From NCBI GenBank assembly GCA_963930775.1, contig OZ005702.1, positions 4,898,001-4,962,000 on the forward strand: a stretch of 64,000 nucleotides of DNA, written 5' to 3'. This document shows, in pieces, positions 35,568 through 47,223 of the stretch. The notes under the pieces are model-generated. The model did no database searches and had not been told where the DNA came from. It saw nothing but the letters and a program-made list of their open reading frames with translations. The translations under genes were made by a program, and so were the position numbers. How positions within the stretch are numbered: position 1 is the stretch's first letter; every line of letters begins with the position of its first letter. The DNA comes from Cliona cf. orientalis. Its lineage: Eukaryota; Porifera; Demospongiae; Clionaida; Clionaidae.

Positions 35568-35866
35568 ATGGCATCTAATCCGTCTCCCGAAGTCAATACG
35601 ATCATGATTCGAACTCACGATCTTATGCTAGCGTTGTCGAACGAACCAGTGGGCGTGGCAGGAATACTGCTGGGCAAGGGATTTATTTCGAACGAGGTTA
35701 TATCGAAGATGTTGGTTGTCTCTTACACCCCGACAGAGAAAGCAACCATTCTGATTGAAGCAGTGAGAAATAAAATAGAGTTAGCTCCATCAAAGTTCAT
35801 AGAGTTTCTTGAGGTTCTATCAGAGGTGGCCTGTGCTAAAGAAGTTGTGGATATCTACCTACCAAC
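35568..35866 (+). CDS. CARD-like first exon of NLR2
   Basis: The ATG at 35568 (context AAAGATGG) opens about 99 residues with a six-helix death-fold pattern: LALSNEPVGVAGILLGKG, then an S-Y-T-P-T-E-K-A..LIEAVRNKI helix pair and KFIEFLEVL. This is most like a CARD, which recruits caspases or adaptors by homotypic binding. The 5' side shares over 60 bp with the NLR3 exon, marking a common promoter or leader. Compared with NLR3 (48493), 8 nt are missing just before the GTGAGT donor, which changes the exit phase from 1 to 2. Joining to 38519 would then be out of frame. This is a probable lesion unless another donor is used. Confidence 0.65.
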
Positions 35867-36229
35867 GTGAGTTTATTTCACATTATGATCAGAGCAGTAA
35901 TTAGACACTTAAGGGGGTGGGGGAGTGGGCGATCTGGCTATCAGAGCCAGATAGTTCAAAGATAGGGAGGGGCTGGTGCTTCAGTTAAAGTGCATGAATT
36001 TAGTATGCTGCTTAAATATCCTAGTGATGTTCACCTCAGGTCCCACTCCCTTGCAATTGAAACTACTTGTTTACCAAAATTACAATACCAGTAAAATTAA
36101 TGTTATTCTTGAGGTCAACAGTTTACATCATAATGTGTACAATGGGTAGCTAAAATAATGTATTGTAACATTCCAGTCTGCACTAAGCCTTCCCTTTTCC
36201 AACTCGATTTATGGTTACTGTATTGAACA

Positions 36230-37114
36230 TACCGTATAGCTGGAAATATTGGCGGGGAATTAAATTTGGCGGTTTGGCGGTCTACATCACAACCGCCAAA
36301 ATTTCCTACTCGAATGTATACGTATGGCAATCCTGTACCGAACCGCCAAGTTTAAATCCGCTAATATGTGACCCTCCATGAGGAAACCAAGCATAATGCG
36401 CTGGATATCAATCTGAGATACAGGCCAAAATAGTGCCCAAGGTGATAATTATCGTTTTTCACTTTATGGTATAGATCGATAGAGGAATCATTCCTCTAGT
36501 AACACAAAAATCTGCTTCGTGGCTTCTAGAACGCTATACTTACCGAGTTATGGCTCGAAGAAGTCGGCCGTGTAACTAACATTGATCGTCCATGATACGG
36601 AGCCGTTGCCATAGTTGCAGCTAGGCAAGCACGGCAGCTGCACAGAAAAAACTCTCCAGTCACTTCTTTCTTCGATTTTGTATACTAACGATCTATAGAC
36701 ACGCTTATCTTTTCGTTCTTTTCCATCGAAACACCGGCTGCTGCTCTCTTTCCAACGTTTTAGCAGCCTTCTGGCTCTTTGACTTGGTGGGGCCACGTAT
36801 TTACCATAAACGGCGAATATACGGACTTCCGCGTGCAACGTACGTAGCAATGTTCATTGCAATTTTTGCAATACTTCAGTATAGGCGATCCGGGTATATT
36901 TTTGCTCATATCTCCATGACTACACGGGCTAGAGACTTCAAATTTGCTGGAGCAATAATTCAAAGGTTGTAGTTGGTAATGGTGGCCTTAACTCAAAAAA
37001 ATTTTTCCGCGCATTATGCTTGGTTTCCTCGTGGAGGGTCACATATTCTTGCAATAGCGATTTTGGGCTCAACCGCCAAATTTAATTCCCTCCAATATTT
37101 CTGGCTATACGGTA
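36230..37114. mobile_element. MITE, TACCGT-ended family F (host of a nested element)
   Basis: The left end is TACCGTATAGCTGGAAATAT and the right end its near-perfect inverse, followed by GGCGGGGAATTAAATTTGG on the left and the corresponding inverted text on the right. Subtracting the nested element leaves about 200 bp rich in the motif AACCGCCAA. It lies in the NLR2 intron. Confidence 0.8.
36365..37045. mobile_element. TATGTGACCCTCC-ended MITE nested in family F
   Basis: TATGTGACCCTCCATGAGG at 36365 and its inverse at 37045 extend as an inverted match for about 35 nt, through AAACCAAGCATAATGCGC. It shares only the first nine terminal bases with the elements at 5622 and 18126, so it is a different family using similar ends. 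A lone decayed end of this family lies at 50223-50252. Confidence 0.8.
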
Positions 37115-37299
37115 ATTATTATGGAGGCCATGATTGCAGCCAATGCATGTGCATGACAAGAAAGGTTAAATTATTCCTGACTATATAGTCATGTACTGTT
37201 ATATATTACTCTAGAGATTCTGGAGACAGTGGATAATAATTGTAATAATAGTTATTATTAAGTAGACTAGCTACGTAACATGTGGTACGTCCAGTTTGT

Positions 37300-37600
37300 A
37301 TCCAAAGCGTAGCATCCTCGCTATAGATGGCCGAATATCAACCACAAAGGTTTGGCCGAATCATTCTCAACTGTGTGGACAAACTGGAGGCTTTCATACT
37401 TCAGCTGGAAAGAGAGTATACCACCAGTAATGTAGTCATGATAATATTTGCTCGACCGATTACCATATTTATTGAATTGTAATAATCATGAAAAATTATG
37501 TATATCAAATAACATACTGTCATAATATGAACAGCTCTATAGACTAGCAGACTCAGACTGAGATTAATAATACTCTAAAGCATGGAAGGATTTACTGTCT
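37300..37600 (+). repeat. Upstream segment shared by the NLR units, copy 2
   Basis: This aligns with the second half of 17330-18060 and of 51420-52170, for example AGCAGACTCA followed by a CTGAGATTAAT text. It marks common descent of the NLR2 upstream region. No coding function is evident. Confidence 0.55.
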
Positions 37601-37893
37601 TCGTTACTGAGATATTATGGAGTCGCTCACTCAACAACCAACTGCCACATGATAATGGCACACTATTGTTACTGCTCATGGCTAGCTTACATGATTTTAG
37701 CTTTCTGCATGGACATGGACAGTTGACCTCGAGAGTTGCCTAGTACAATATCCTAGTTGGTTCTGCAGCAAATACTGATGCTCAAATTTAGTGTTGTAAA
37801 GTCACATTGTCAAACTGATTTATTGCTTAGCATGCAAGAACTCTGTTGTAGTATTACTCTCTTCATCCGTTCTGCATTCATGTAGCTATAATA

Positions 37894-38340
37894 TACCGTA
37901 TGGCAGATAATTTTTGTGGGGTGCTAATTTTCGTTATTTTTGTGGTTGACTTGGCAGTCACAAAATTTTCCCACCCACGAAAATTGATGCCTACAGTAGT
38001 CCATAATGATGGGCGTGGCCATAAACATCATGGCGGCGCGGCCAACACTTCCCAGTATTAGCAAACAACAGTAGCCACTGTCATCCAGCTGATAGCATCT
38101 TCGACACTAATATTCTTTTATCTCATGTTAGCTATTTGTCCAAGTCTCTGTAGGTATGGCGTAGTAACAAAGAAGATCGCAAGTGAGATGAGCGTGTGTA
38201 TCAATTATATCATCGCTTGTGCAGTGCCATGCCCCTGGACTGGTTGCTGTCATGAAATTTAAAACCATGAAAATTAATTTTGAGGGCCTTTTCGGACTTT
38301 CCATGAAAATTAGCACCCACGACAATTACCTGCCATAATA
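37894..38340. mobile_element. MITE, TACCGT-ended family G
   Basis: The left end TACCGTATGGCAG is followed by GTGGGGTGCTAATTTTC; the right end carries the inverse of TATGGCAGGTAATTGTCG and GTGGGTGCTAATTTTC. It is about 447 bp and non-coding, and ends 178 bp before the NLR2 main exon. Confidence 0.7.
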
Positions 38341-38518
38341 TGGTGTAATGCATTTGTGTATGCTCTGAATTAAAATAATGAGCATTGGTTCATTGACTTC
38401 TTACTGCATGAATTTAAAGTGCAGGGAGTGTTGGAAATTCAAGCCCAAATGCAAATACAGTAGTTTACAATTTACGAGTATTGCATGATAATATTATATA
38501 TGCACATTTTGGTTGTAG

Positions 38519-41500
38519 GTCAACTGGATCAAGTTGACGATAGAGACAGTCATGAACCAGTGGGCATAGACAGCAAAATTGAAACTTTAGAAAATCAGTT
38601 CGATAGTCTCCAAACTAGAATTATAAATGAATTATCCACTAAGCCTGGGATAACTGCAAAAGCATTATTGAACACATTAACACGACTACCACTATCACTG
38701 AGGAAAGAGTATGAATCATCAATAACCAAGCGTATTGAATTTCATGGAATGCGAACTGAGACTGAGATTAATGATCTATTTATTGTTCACCTCAATCCTC
38801 TCACAACATTTATAGACTATGGATTGATTGAATATGTTATAAAGAAGTTTGGTAGTGATGACTTAAAGCGAGATATGCGGTTGTACTGTAGTGAAATAAA
38901 GATTTTTATGAAAGAAACAACAATTAGACAGTTGGTAGATCATTTGCCAGGTCAAGCTGAAGTTCCACCAAAATTTTCTCTGATAGAGGCCAAAATTGGT
39001 GAAAATGTTAGTGAGTGCACTTTGGAACAACTTGATACGATTAGAAAAAGATACTGCAGTGAATTAAAGTTGTCTGAGATTGTTCTTCATCTGGTGGCAG
39101 TTGTAGAATCAAACTCCTTCATTGTTAGGTGGCTAATACCATCAGCCCTTGTTGATGATATAGTTAAATCTACCAAAAATATTGACCAAAGCTTCTATCA
39201 AGAGTACAAAATCACCTCCCTTACCCTGGATGGAATGTGGCTGTTTCTGAGTGAGGCTGAGATTGATGCAATGTGGTTAAAGATGCGTGTGGGTGATACA
39301 GAACTTAATGATCAATTCCATATCATGCACAAGCAAATATTGTGTGAGGTAGATAGAATAGGAAGATCAACAGCCATTGATAAGTTGTCATCATATTTGA
39401 TGGACCAGCAACCAACCCTTCAAGAAGATGCAAGTATCAAGATCAGCAGAGCAATTATTTTAAGCCCCAACTTCCCTATATCTGTGGTAGACTTCAGAAT
39501 GCTTACCATTGTAATAGAATTGTTTGGTAGTGATTGCTTAAAGAGGATAATGAAATCCTATTGCCACTATATGTCAACCTTTGTAAAGCAGTCAACTTTA
39601 GAGCAGGTTATAGACTTGCCACCCATCCAATCAAATTTTCTTAAAGCCGAGTGTAAAATCAAAGGTGAGCCTGTCAAGTATGGATTAGAAAAGCTTCTCA
39701 AATTTCAGACTAAATTCTGCTCCATGGTTAATATCGACAAAGTATGTTTTGTTATGGGTGAAGTGTATTTTAAAATAGAAGCAGAAGTAGGTGACTCATT
39801 CACTGTTAAGTGGCGTGTGCCATCCAGCCTAGCATTGGAGTTATTAAAATCTGCTAATCAATTCGAGCAGACTGAGCTCTTTCAGGAAATGAACATGCCT
39901 TCACTACGACTTGGTGGTATGTGGTTGTATAACTATCAACTAACACCACTTGGTATTCAACTAAGGAAACGATACCAGCAGTCCCAGGGCTCACCATCTC
40001 CAGTTGAATGGATTCCTTTACCAACAAAGAAAATATTCCAACTAGCTATGATCCAGAGAGAGAGAGTGCAACGAGGTCATATTGAAGACAGATTTGTACG
40101 AATGACCATCAGTGGTAGGGTAGATGATATTCTTCATGCTAAATCTCCAGTGGAACTTGAAGACATCTTCAGAAACACACTACATGGAGGTGAGATCATT
40201 TTGATTGAAGGAGCCCCAGGGTCTGGCAAAAGTACTCTAACAGTCCACATCTGTCAGAGATGGGGCACAGGAGAGTTATTTCAACAATTCACTGTTGTGA
40301 TACTTGTCCAGTTACGAGACCCAGTAGTGCAAAGAACACAGTCCATAGCTGACCTGCTTCCTGTTGAAAATGGTAAGAAAATAGCTGCTGAAGTAATAGT
40401 TACTAATGGACGTGGTGTCCTGTGGGTTCTTGATGGGTGGGATGAGCTCCCACCTCACCTACAGCAAGACTCCATATTCTGTCAACTTGTCAAGAGAGTG
40501 CTTAGTGAATGTTCAGTGATAGTCACCTCTCGTCCAATTTCATCAGGTGACCTACACCCAGTGGTTTCTTCACGAATCGAGGTATTGAGGTTCACCCCAG
40601 AGGAGCAGAGGCAGTACTTCACTGAGTGTCTCAAGGGAGACACCAAAGCTTTAGAAGCCCTACTTGAGAAGATCCAAGAGAACCCTGTCGTACAAAGCAT
40701 CTGCTACCTTCCACTCAATGCTGCTTTCATAGTACATACTTTCAAATACAGGGATGAATCACTACCCAACACTGAGTATGAGATCTACTTATCAGTTATT
40801 CTCAGCTGCATTCAACGCCACTATGACAGGGAGGGCAGATATCATGACATACCTAGCGAGCTAGAATCTTTAGATGATCTTTCCAGGAGTGAAGCAGTGA
40901 AAGAGCCTTTTCAGTGTCTGTGTGAGCTTGCCTATCGTGGTGTGATGGAGAACAAAGTGACCTTCTCTTCCAGTGACTTGCCTCAAGGATCCAACACACT
41001 GAGTCTTCTTCAAGCAATAGAAAGCTTTCTACAAAGTGGAAAATCAGTGTTCTATAACTTTCTTCACCTGTCAATCCAAGAAGTCTTGTCAGCTTACTAC
41101 ATAACCATAAAGTTGTCAGAGTGTGAGCAGGTATCTCAATTCCAGCACTTGTTCAACCAGCCTCGTTTTGCTGCTGTGTTTCAGTTTTATGCTGCCATCA
41201 CCAAGTTGAAGAGTCCAGGGATAAATCTAGTTATTGATAGAATAGTAGAAGCCAAGTCCAAGTCTCTCTTAGTGTCTCTTCTTCACTGCCTACACGAGGC
41301 TCAGGATCCTGCCCTCTGCCTTTATGTAGCCGAGAGACTAGAGTATAGACTAGATCTTAGTGAGACCTCACTCAGTCCACTGGACTGTCTTTCTGTTAGC
41401 TTTTTCCTCTCCTCCATTGCTGGTAATATAAATACTGTTAATCTTGCTCATTGCCAAATTGGTGATCTTGGTGTAAAATGTCTTACAAAGTGTCTATCAA

Positions 41501-42780
41501 TGAGCAGTAATACAGACCTTGTAATTATTAACCTTCAAGGCAATGACATTCATGATGAAGGTGCTTCATGTGTTGCTAAAATTCTTTACTTTATTGAACG
41601 TCTACATTTAGATATATCAGAAAATCCGATAGGAGTAACTGGTACTTCCTACATGTTTCAAGCTGTTGGAGAAAGTGCTATACTAAAGACTTTAATCTTG
41701 ATTAGCTGTACTATCGTAGCTGACCTGCTTCCTGTTGAAAATGCTCAAGAAGAAGCGATTGGACTACAAGCTACTAATAGGCGTGGTGTGCTGTGGATCT
41801 TAGCTGATTTCCGACCCCACATACACTCCAGAGTCTTTTCACCAAAGCATAATAATTCTAATATTGAATGCTCTATCATAGTTACTTCTCATCACATTTT
41901 CTTCAAAGATAAGTCCAAATCTCTCTTAGTGTCTCTTCTTCGCTGCTTACACAAGGCTCAGGATCCTGACCTCTGCCTTTATGTAGCTGAGAGACTAGAG
42001 TATGAGCTGGATCTTAGTGAGACTTCACTCAGTCCACTGGATTGTCTCTCTGTTAGTTTTTTTCTTTCCTCTCTTTCTGGTAAGAAAGTTACTGTTAACC
42101 TTAGGCAAAGTTATATTGGTGATAATGGTGCAAAGTGTTTGACGAAGTTTCTTCATAGTGATGTGCACCATAACAGTAATGTAGCTATTGACCTTCATGG
42201 CAATAATCTCAATCAGATATATATTGCTAGGATGGTTCACTTTATTGAACATCTATACTTGTCACATAATCCAATTGGAGACAATGGAGCATCCTTGATA
42301 TCCGAAGCTATAAGACAAACTGCTACACTCAACACTTTAATCCTGTTCAACTGTATCATCACTTCCAGAGGGGCTGAATATCTTTCAAGAGCACTAGCTC
42401 AAAATAGTTCCCTGGAAAGTTGGACATTAGTGGGAACGATCTAGAAGATGAGGGAATAAGGCATGTGGCCGAGGCACTCAAACAAAATAAACAACTGAAG
42501 GAACTCTGGATTAGTCTGTGTGGAATGACAGACAAAGGAGCAGCTTCTCTGGCCAGTGCTCTCACTGTCAATAACTCTCTCAAGATGTTACATATTGGTG
42601 GAGTTATGGGAGCACTAACAGAAGATGGACTCTCAACAATAGCTCATTCATTAGCTAATAGATCAATTTTTGAGAAATTTGCAATCCCCTATTGCTTTGG
42701 CTCTACTACTGCTGATCGTTTAAGCCAGGAGGTCAATGAAGCAAGGAAGAGAAATGGACTCCCACCCATTGAAATTAAAG
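38519..42780 (+). pseudogene. NLR2 main exon: two modules, NACHT, chimeric LRR; frameshifted
   Basis: The exon runs from the acceptor TTGGTTGTAG to the donor GTGAGTATAC. It holds two copies of the 220-residue module (about 38791-39276 and 39277-39930). A NACHT follows with GAPGSGKST (about 40210), VLWVLDGWDELPP (about 40420) and VTSRP (about 40528), then a short LRR block. At about 41715 the protein jumps to a fragment of another NACHT (IVADLLPVEN, RRGVLWIL, ECSIIVTS). At about 41910 it rejoins at KSLLVSLLRCLH and runs into a second LRR block. One G is missing near 42417 (CTGGAAAGTTGG against CTGGAGAAGTTGG in the paralogues), shifting the frame for the last LRRs. Adding one base makes the exon 4263 nt, phase 1 to phase 1. 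Assembly error is the alternative to a true pseudogene. Confidence 0.85.
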
Positions 42781-42905
42781 GTGAGTATACTGTACGTTAC
42801 GTGGATGTGTCATACCAGTTCACACATTACTTTTGTGTGCTTATTGAATCGAGTAAATAATCACAGCTGATTCTCACACTGCGGATGGTTCTTTTATTCA
42901 TGCAG

Positions 42906-42946
42906 CTACTGCAGTTATTTCACTTCGTGTTCCATCCAAGTACTGA
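42906..42946 (+). CDS. NLR2 last coding exon
   Basis: After the acceptor TTCATGCAG, the phase-1 exon encodes ATAVISLRVPSKY and TGA, matching the tail exons of NLR1 and NLR3. It would be reached in frame only if the deletion near 42417 were absent. Confidence 0.65.
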
Positions 42947-43079
42947 TCCTTTCAGTCCCTCCTCACTTGCTGATGTCACATGACCACCTGAGACCACAAT
43001 ACTACTACTGGGTAACGTAAATCAAATTGCAAATGCATTCATGATTTCTCATATCCCACTCAATCCCAAGTGACTGATT

Positions 43080-44030
43080 TCTCATATCCCACTCAATCCC
43101 AAGTGACCCCTGACCCCAGTCTGATGATGTTTTGCATGGACAAGTCTGTCCCAGTCTTTCAGTGCAATGCATCTGTTCTTGTTCACTGCAGACCTCTCCA
43201 TGTGCACAGTTAGCTACTCAGTAGTAACTTTGATGTTGACTGGAGCCCACAGTTTCAGTCCGGGCAGTGAGTTGGACTCCAGCTACTGAACATATCAGCA
43301 GTGACAATAAGTTTGTCCTTGTGCACTGACTCTGTGATGTTTATCTTTTTCAGTTTTGTTAGTTGTGTGATTCCATTCTCAGTCCGGCCGGGCCATCACA
43401 CTCCAGTCGTCATGGTTTGTGCTGAGTCAGCAGGGGCTGGGGCAGGGTTCAGAGGTCATTAGTGTTGTGTTTGGTTATAGTTGTATGTTGGTTGTGGTTT
43501 TAGTGTGTTCATGTGATGTCATTCACTAGCTTTGTTGTCTTGTTCCATAGTTTTGTGTATGCACATGTCTGTGGTTTGTCTGGTCATTTTCCATTCCTTT
43601 TCGTTGTCCCTTTAGCCTACAGTTTCATTGCTAGTTCACTGACACCACATCTCATCATATACCACAAAACAGTACATCTGTTTCATCTTCATTAATACAT
43701 GTAATTTATCATCTTGGTGTAATTTGATGCTTCTAACTTGTCATAGTATGACCATTGAGTGTGTACTAACAGTACGAAATGTCCTTTTTTTATTCTCATA
43801 AACCACCCAGCCTTTATTGCTTCACAACATTCAATCATAAATATTATTAATATCAATGTTTTTGTTACTTCTCAGCATTTACTCATCACAGTATTTTTCT
43901 TTTTCCCATCCCCTTTCTGTTGTATTCGCTAATTTTTGACTCCGGGAATTTTTCGCTTCAGTAATTCAGAGGTGGGTATAGAATAGCAGTCACATGACTT
44001 GTCACATGAGCTATTGCTTTTGTCTCATTC
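43080..44030 (+). repeat. Segment shared downstream of each NLR, copy 2
   Basis: This is the collinear counterpart of 29780-30777 and 63440-64000. Just before it, a 32-bp text ending CCCAAGTGAC is directly duplicated (about 43046-43109). Confidence 0.7.
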
Positions 44031-44032
44031 AG

Positions 44033-44086
44033 GAGCTAGACTCAGAAGAGGACAGTGGTTCAAACATTGAGAGGTCTGAGCTGTGA
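44033..44086 (+). CDS. Possible small terminal exon, ELDSEEDSGS
   Basis: After the acceptor-like TCATTCAG, an open frame reads ELDSEEDSGSNIERSEL and stops. The counterpart in unit 1 (30778-30813) reads ELDSEEDSGSH and stops after a 2-nt loss. The acidic text looks like a protein C-terminus, but no upstream partner exon was found and the reading phase is assumed. Confidence 0.2.
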   Translation, partial: ELDSEEDSGSNIERSEL

Positions 44087-46979
44087 AACTCCACCCACAG
44101 ACACAGCCCTTCCTCCTCCCACTCCCTAGTGACCGACATGTGTTCATTTGCCATGTATGGGTATGTGTGCACATGTGTAGACTAGTGCGCTGTCTGTGTG
44201 CAATTAGTATGTACATGTACATGTATATATACATGCATGTATGTACACTAACAAAATTAATGTCAGTGTACCTGTAGCCTAGCCACATACACAGTCATAT
44301 TGGTACATATGCTTAAGGCTCTAAATTGTCTAATACTCTGTAGCATATGCACCATTTTGCGAGTACTAGGTGTTGAGGTTTGCTATTAGCATACTTGTCC
44401 TACTGCCTATTTCACTCATCCGCATACATGTACACACACTACAACTACTTGTGTTGTATAGGATCCATCAGTGACAGCTGCCACATCTGCCCAGCCGGGG
44501 GCAGGTCAGGATGACATACATGCAACCCCTTTTGCAGATAAAGGAGTCAGGGAAAAGGAACAAGAGGTATGAAGTATATCATTTTAGGTTGCTGGGACCT
44601 AGTGTCTGATTTTAAAAGAAATGGCTTCCTTATTTCAGATTTAGTTATACTGTATCTCAGAGTCATACTAATTGGATGCCTTCATATCTAGGATAGGAGT
44701 CCTGGACCAGTCGTTTAGACCTGAAGGATTTTTTTTGTGTAGTCCACATGACCTATTGTGTTGTAATTGAGATTCAGGAGGTGTCCTCTAGCTTTAAGGG
44801 TAATGAGGGTCAGCTATTCGTAGGTACACTCAGGTTTTGCTAACTCAATGGAACTTGGGCTGGGTAGTAAATAATATTTATCTTCCACCCACCTTAGTTC
44901 CAAAATGACCCTCGTGATATCATGTGACTAGCTGCTCGTAAACAGTGATCAGCAGTCTAGTTCAGGTTCTGGTGTTCGCTACATACTATCACTATGCATG
45001 TTGCATGCATGTGTTCCTTAACATTAGCATATGTGTATTGTGTGAAGTTTGTTTATTGAAAACTATTTTGACCTTTGAGCCTTTAGATGCACTGTGTTAG
45101 CATGTGTAGAGAGTTTTGCCAACTCAGAAGATTAGTGGGTTGTACATGTACATATGAAATGTGAGCTACAATTATAATTCAGCATACCACGTCTTTAAAA
45201 GTGTAGTCTACTTCTTTTTTGCTGTTTTTTTTTCAAGGAGACCACACACTAAGCAGAAAAAAATTGTCCGAAAACCACCACATAATTGATTTGTTGTTGT
45301 TTTTTATGCGTAGCCTGTGCGTCTGCCCCTCCCACCAAGATAGAGAAGGAGACTAAGGAGAAGAAGAAATCGAAGGAGCGTCCCCCAGCCCCAACGAGAC
45401 CCCAGGACTCGAAGCCAGCCATCATGCAGCCCGACCAGGACCTGCCTCCTGCATACGCTCCTGCTGTACGTTTTTAAATAATATTATCACAAGTAATGTA
45501 TTGTACCTGTTGGGAATTCCCATGGGGCAAATGAGCTTTAACTATCCTTAGTACTTGAGGCTAGGCACCTAAGTGGCTGGGGATTAAGTAGGCTTGCCTG
45601 CCTTGGGTTTGGGGTAGTAGTAGAAGATAGCTACTATAATATACGGTAAGTTTTCGTGTGCCTAATGAAATTTTTTGGTAGTTTGGCTTCGAATGTTTAT
45701 TACATTGTTTTCCGTACATGAGCGGCAGTGTTGGCTGGCAATCCTCTGCTACTGGTAGCAAGACTAGTGATACTCACTATAATAATATGATCAAACTATA
45801 TAAATATGAAATTTTTCCTCCACAGCCAAATAATTTTCAAGATGATGAGCTAAGAAAGAGAGAAGAGGTAAACTTTTTCTTCGTTTCAATTGGAAACCTT
45901 ATTAATTGGTGGATTTTTTTCATTTCCAAATCTATTACATACTGGCTTGGATAATAGGCAGTGTTCTTATTAGAGAGTTGTAGTTATTTCAGAGTTCCTT
46001 AACAGAGAGAGTCCACTGTATACAAGTGATACTATGTGAATCCATTTGGGTGGGATTTTCATTGTGAAGGATGAAGCTCATGACAATTATGTGTTCATTG
46101 TATTATTATTTAGGAGATAGCTCTTCGTGAGGCTGCACTGAGATTGAGTGGCTCGGCATTGGAGAGCGTCCCAACAACTTCCCCCCGTTCCCCAAGTTTT
46201 GCCCCGCCCCCTTTAGGCCGTGCTTCTACATCAATATCAAGGTAGAGGTCCCTCCATCTGAACAGTGAAAGGTCTATCTGCTACTGGCACTGCTAGTCTG
46301 TAAGTTGGCTACTGACGGGTGCTATTGTAATAATGACGTGCTGACTTCTAATTATTTACACGCAATCTCTCTATCTCTCTCCCCCTCTCTCTCCCTCTCT
46401 CCCTCCCTTCTCCCTCTCTCCCTTCCTCTCTCCTTTTCTCCCTCTCTCTCCCTTCTCTTGTCCCCATCCTCTCTTTTAGATGTTTGGTTGCTTCTGATAG
46501 TCAATGTTATTGTGTGTATCATTGGTGCTATGCCTACAAGTGAGTGGACCAGGGTGTTGTGTTATCATAGTTATCATACATATATCTCTCTCTCCCCTCC
46601 CCCCTCTCTGTGGCTCCCTCTCTCTCATTTCTCCCTCTCTCTCTCTCCCTCTCTCTGTCCACCCTCCCAGGAAGGACAGCTCTTTGGCGTTCATGTGGAT
46701 CTTCTTTATCCTGTTCTTCCAAGGTCTCAGCTTTATCCTCAATGCTATTGGCATTCCTCAACTTGGAGCAGCGTAAGTAATTGACATACCATAGAATTTT
46801 GTTATTAAGTGCATGAGGTATCAATAGTAAGTGGATAGGTAACGATTATGTGGCTGCATGTGTAGTCACACAGAGAGCAGAGCATCTGAATGATTACTTC
46901 TGTCGTACATGTACGAAACCACAATTCTCGTAAGAAGAATTAAAATGTGCAGTAGTGTAAGCCCAAAATTAATCAAATT

Positions 46980-47000
46980 GGGGGGGGGGGGGGGGGGGGG
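46980..47000 (+). repeat. G21 homopolymer
   Basis: An uninterrupted G run in a SCAMP2 intron, 12 bp before the MITE at 47013. SCAMP1 has no such run in the same intron. Confidence 0.9.
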
Positions 47001-47012
47001 TTAGAGCTTCAT

Positions 47013-47223
47013 TACCGTACAGCGGAAAATTTTCGAGGGAGAAAATTTTCTCGGATCGGTAGGATAGGAGCATTTCACGGAGAAAACTTTCGCGGAATGT
47101 TAAAACTGGTCGCATAATGGGTGTGGCATGCCTAGTCTTTCGTGGAGAAAAGTTTCGTGGATGGCTGAAAAATCGCGAAATTCGTGAAAGTTTTCTCCCT
47201 CGAAAGTTTCCCGCTATACGGTA
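47013..47223. mobile_element. MITE, TACCGT-ended family H
   Basis: TACCGTACAGCGGAAAATTT at 47013 is matched by the inverse of TACCGTATAGCGGGAAACTT at 47223, and the match continues through CGAGGGAGAAAA. The interior repeats the same GGAGAAAACTTTCG motif, so the 211-bp element is close to a full hairpin. It is present in SCAMP2 only. Confidence 0.8.
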
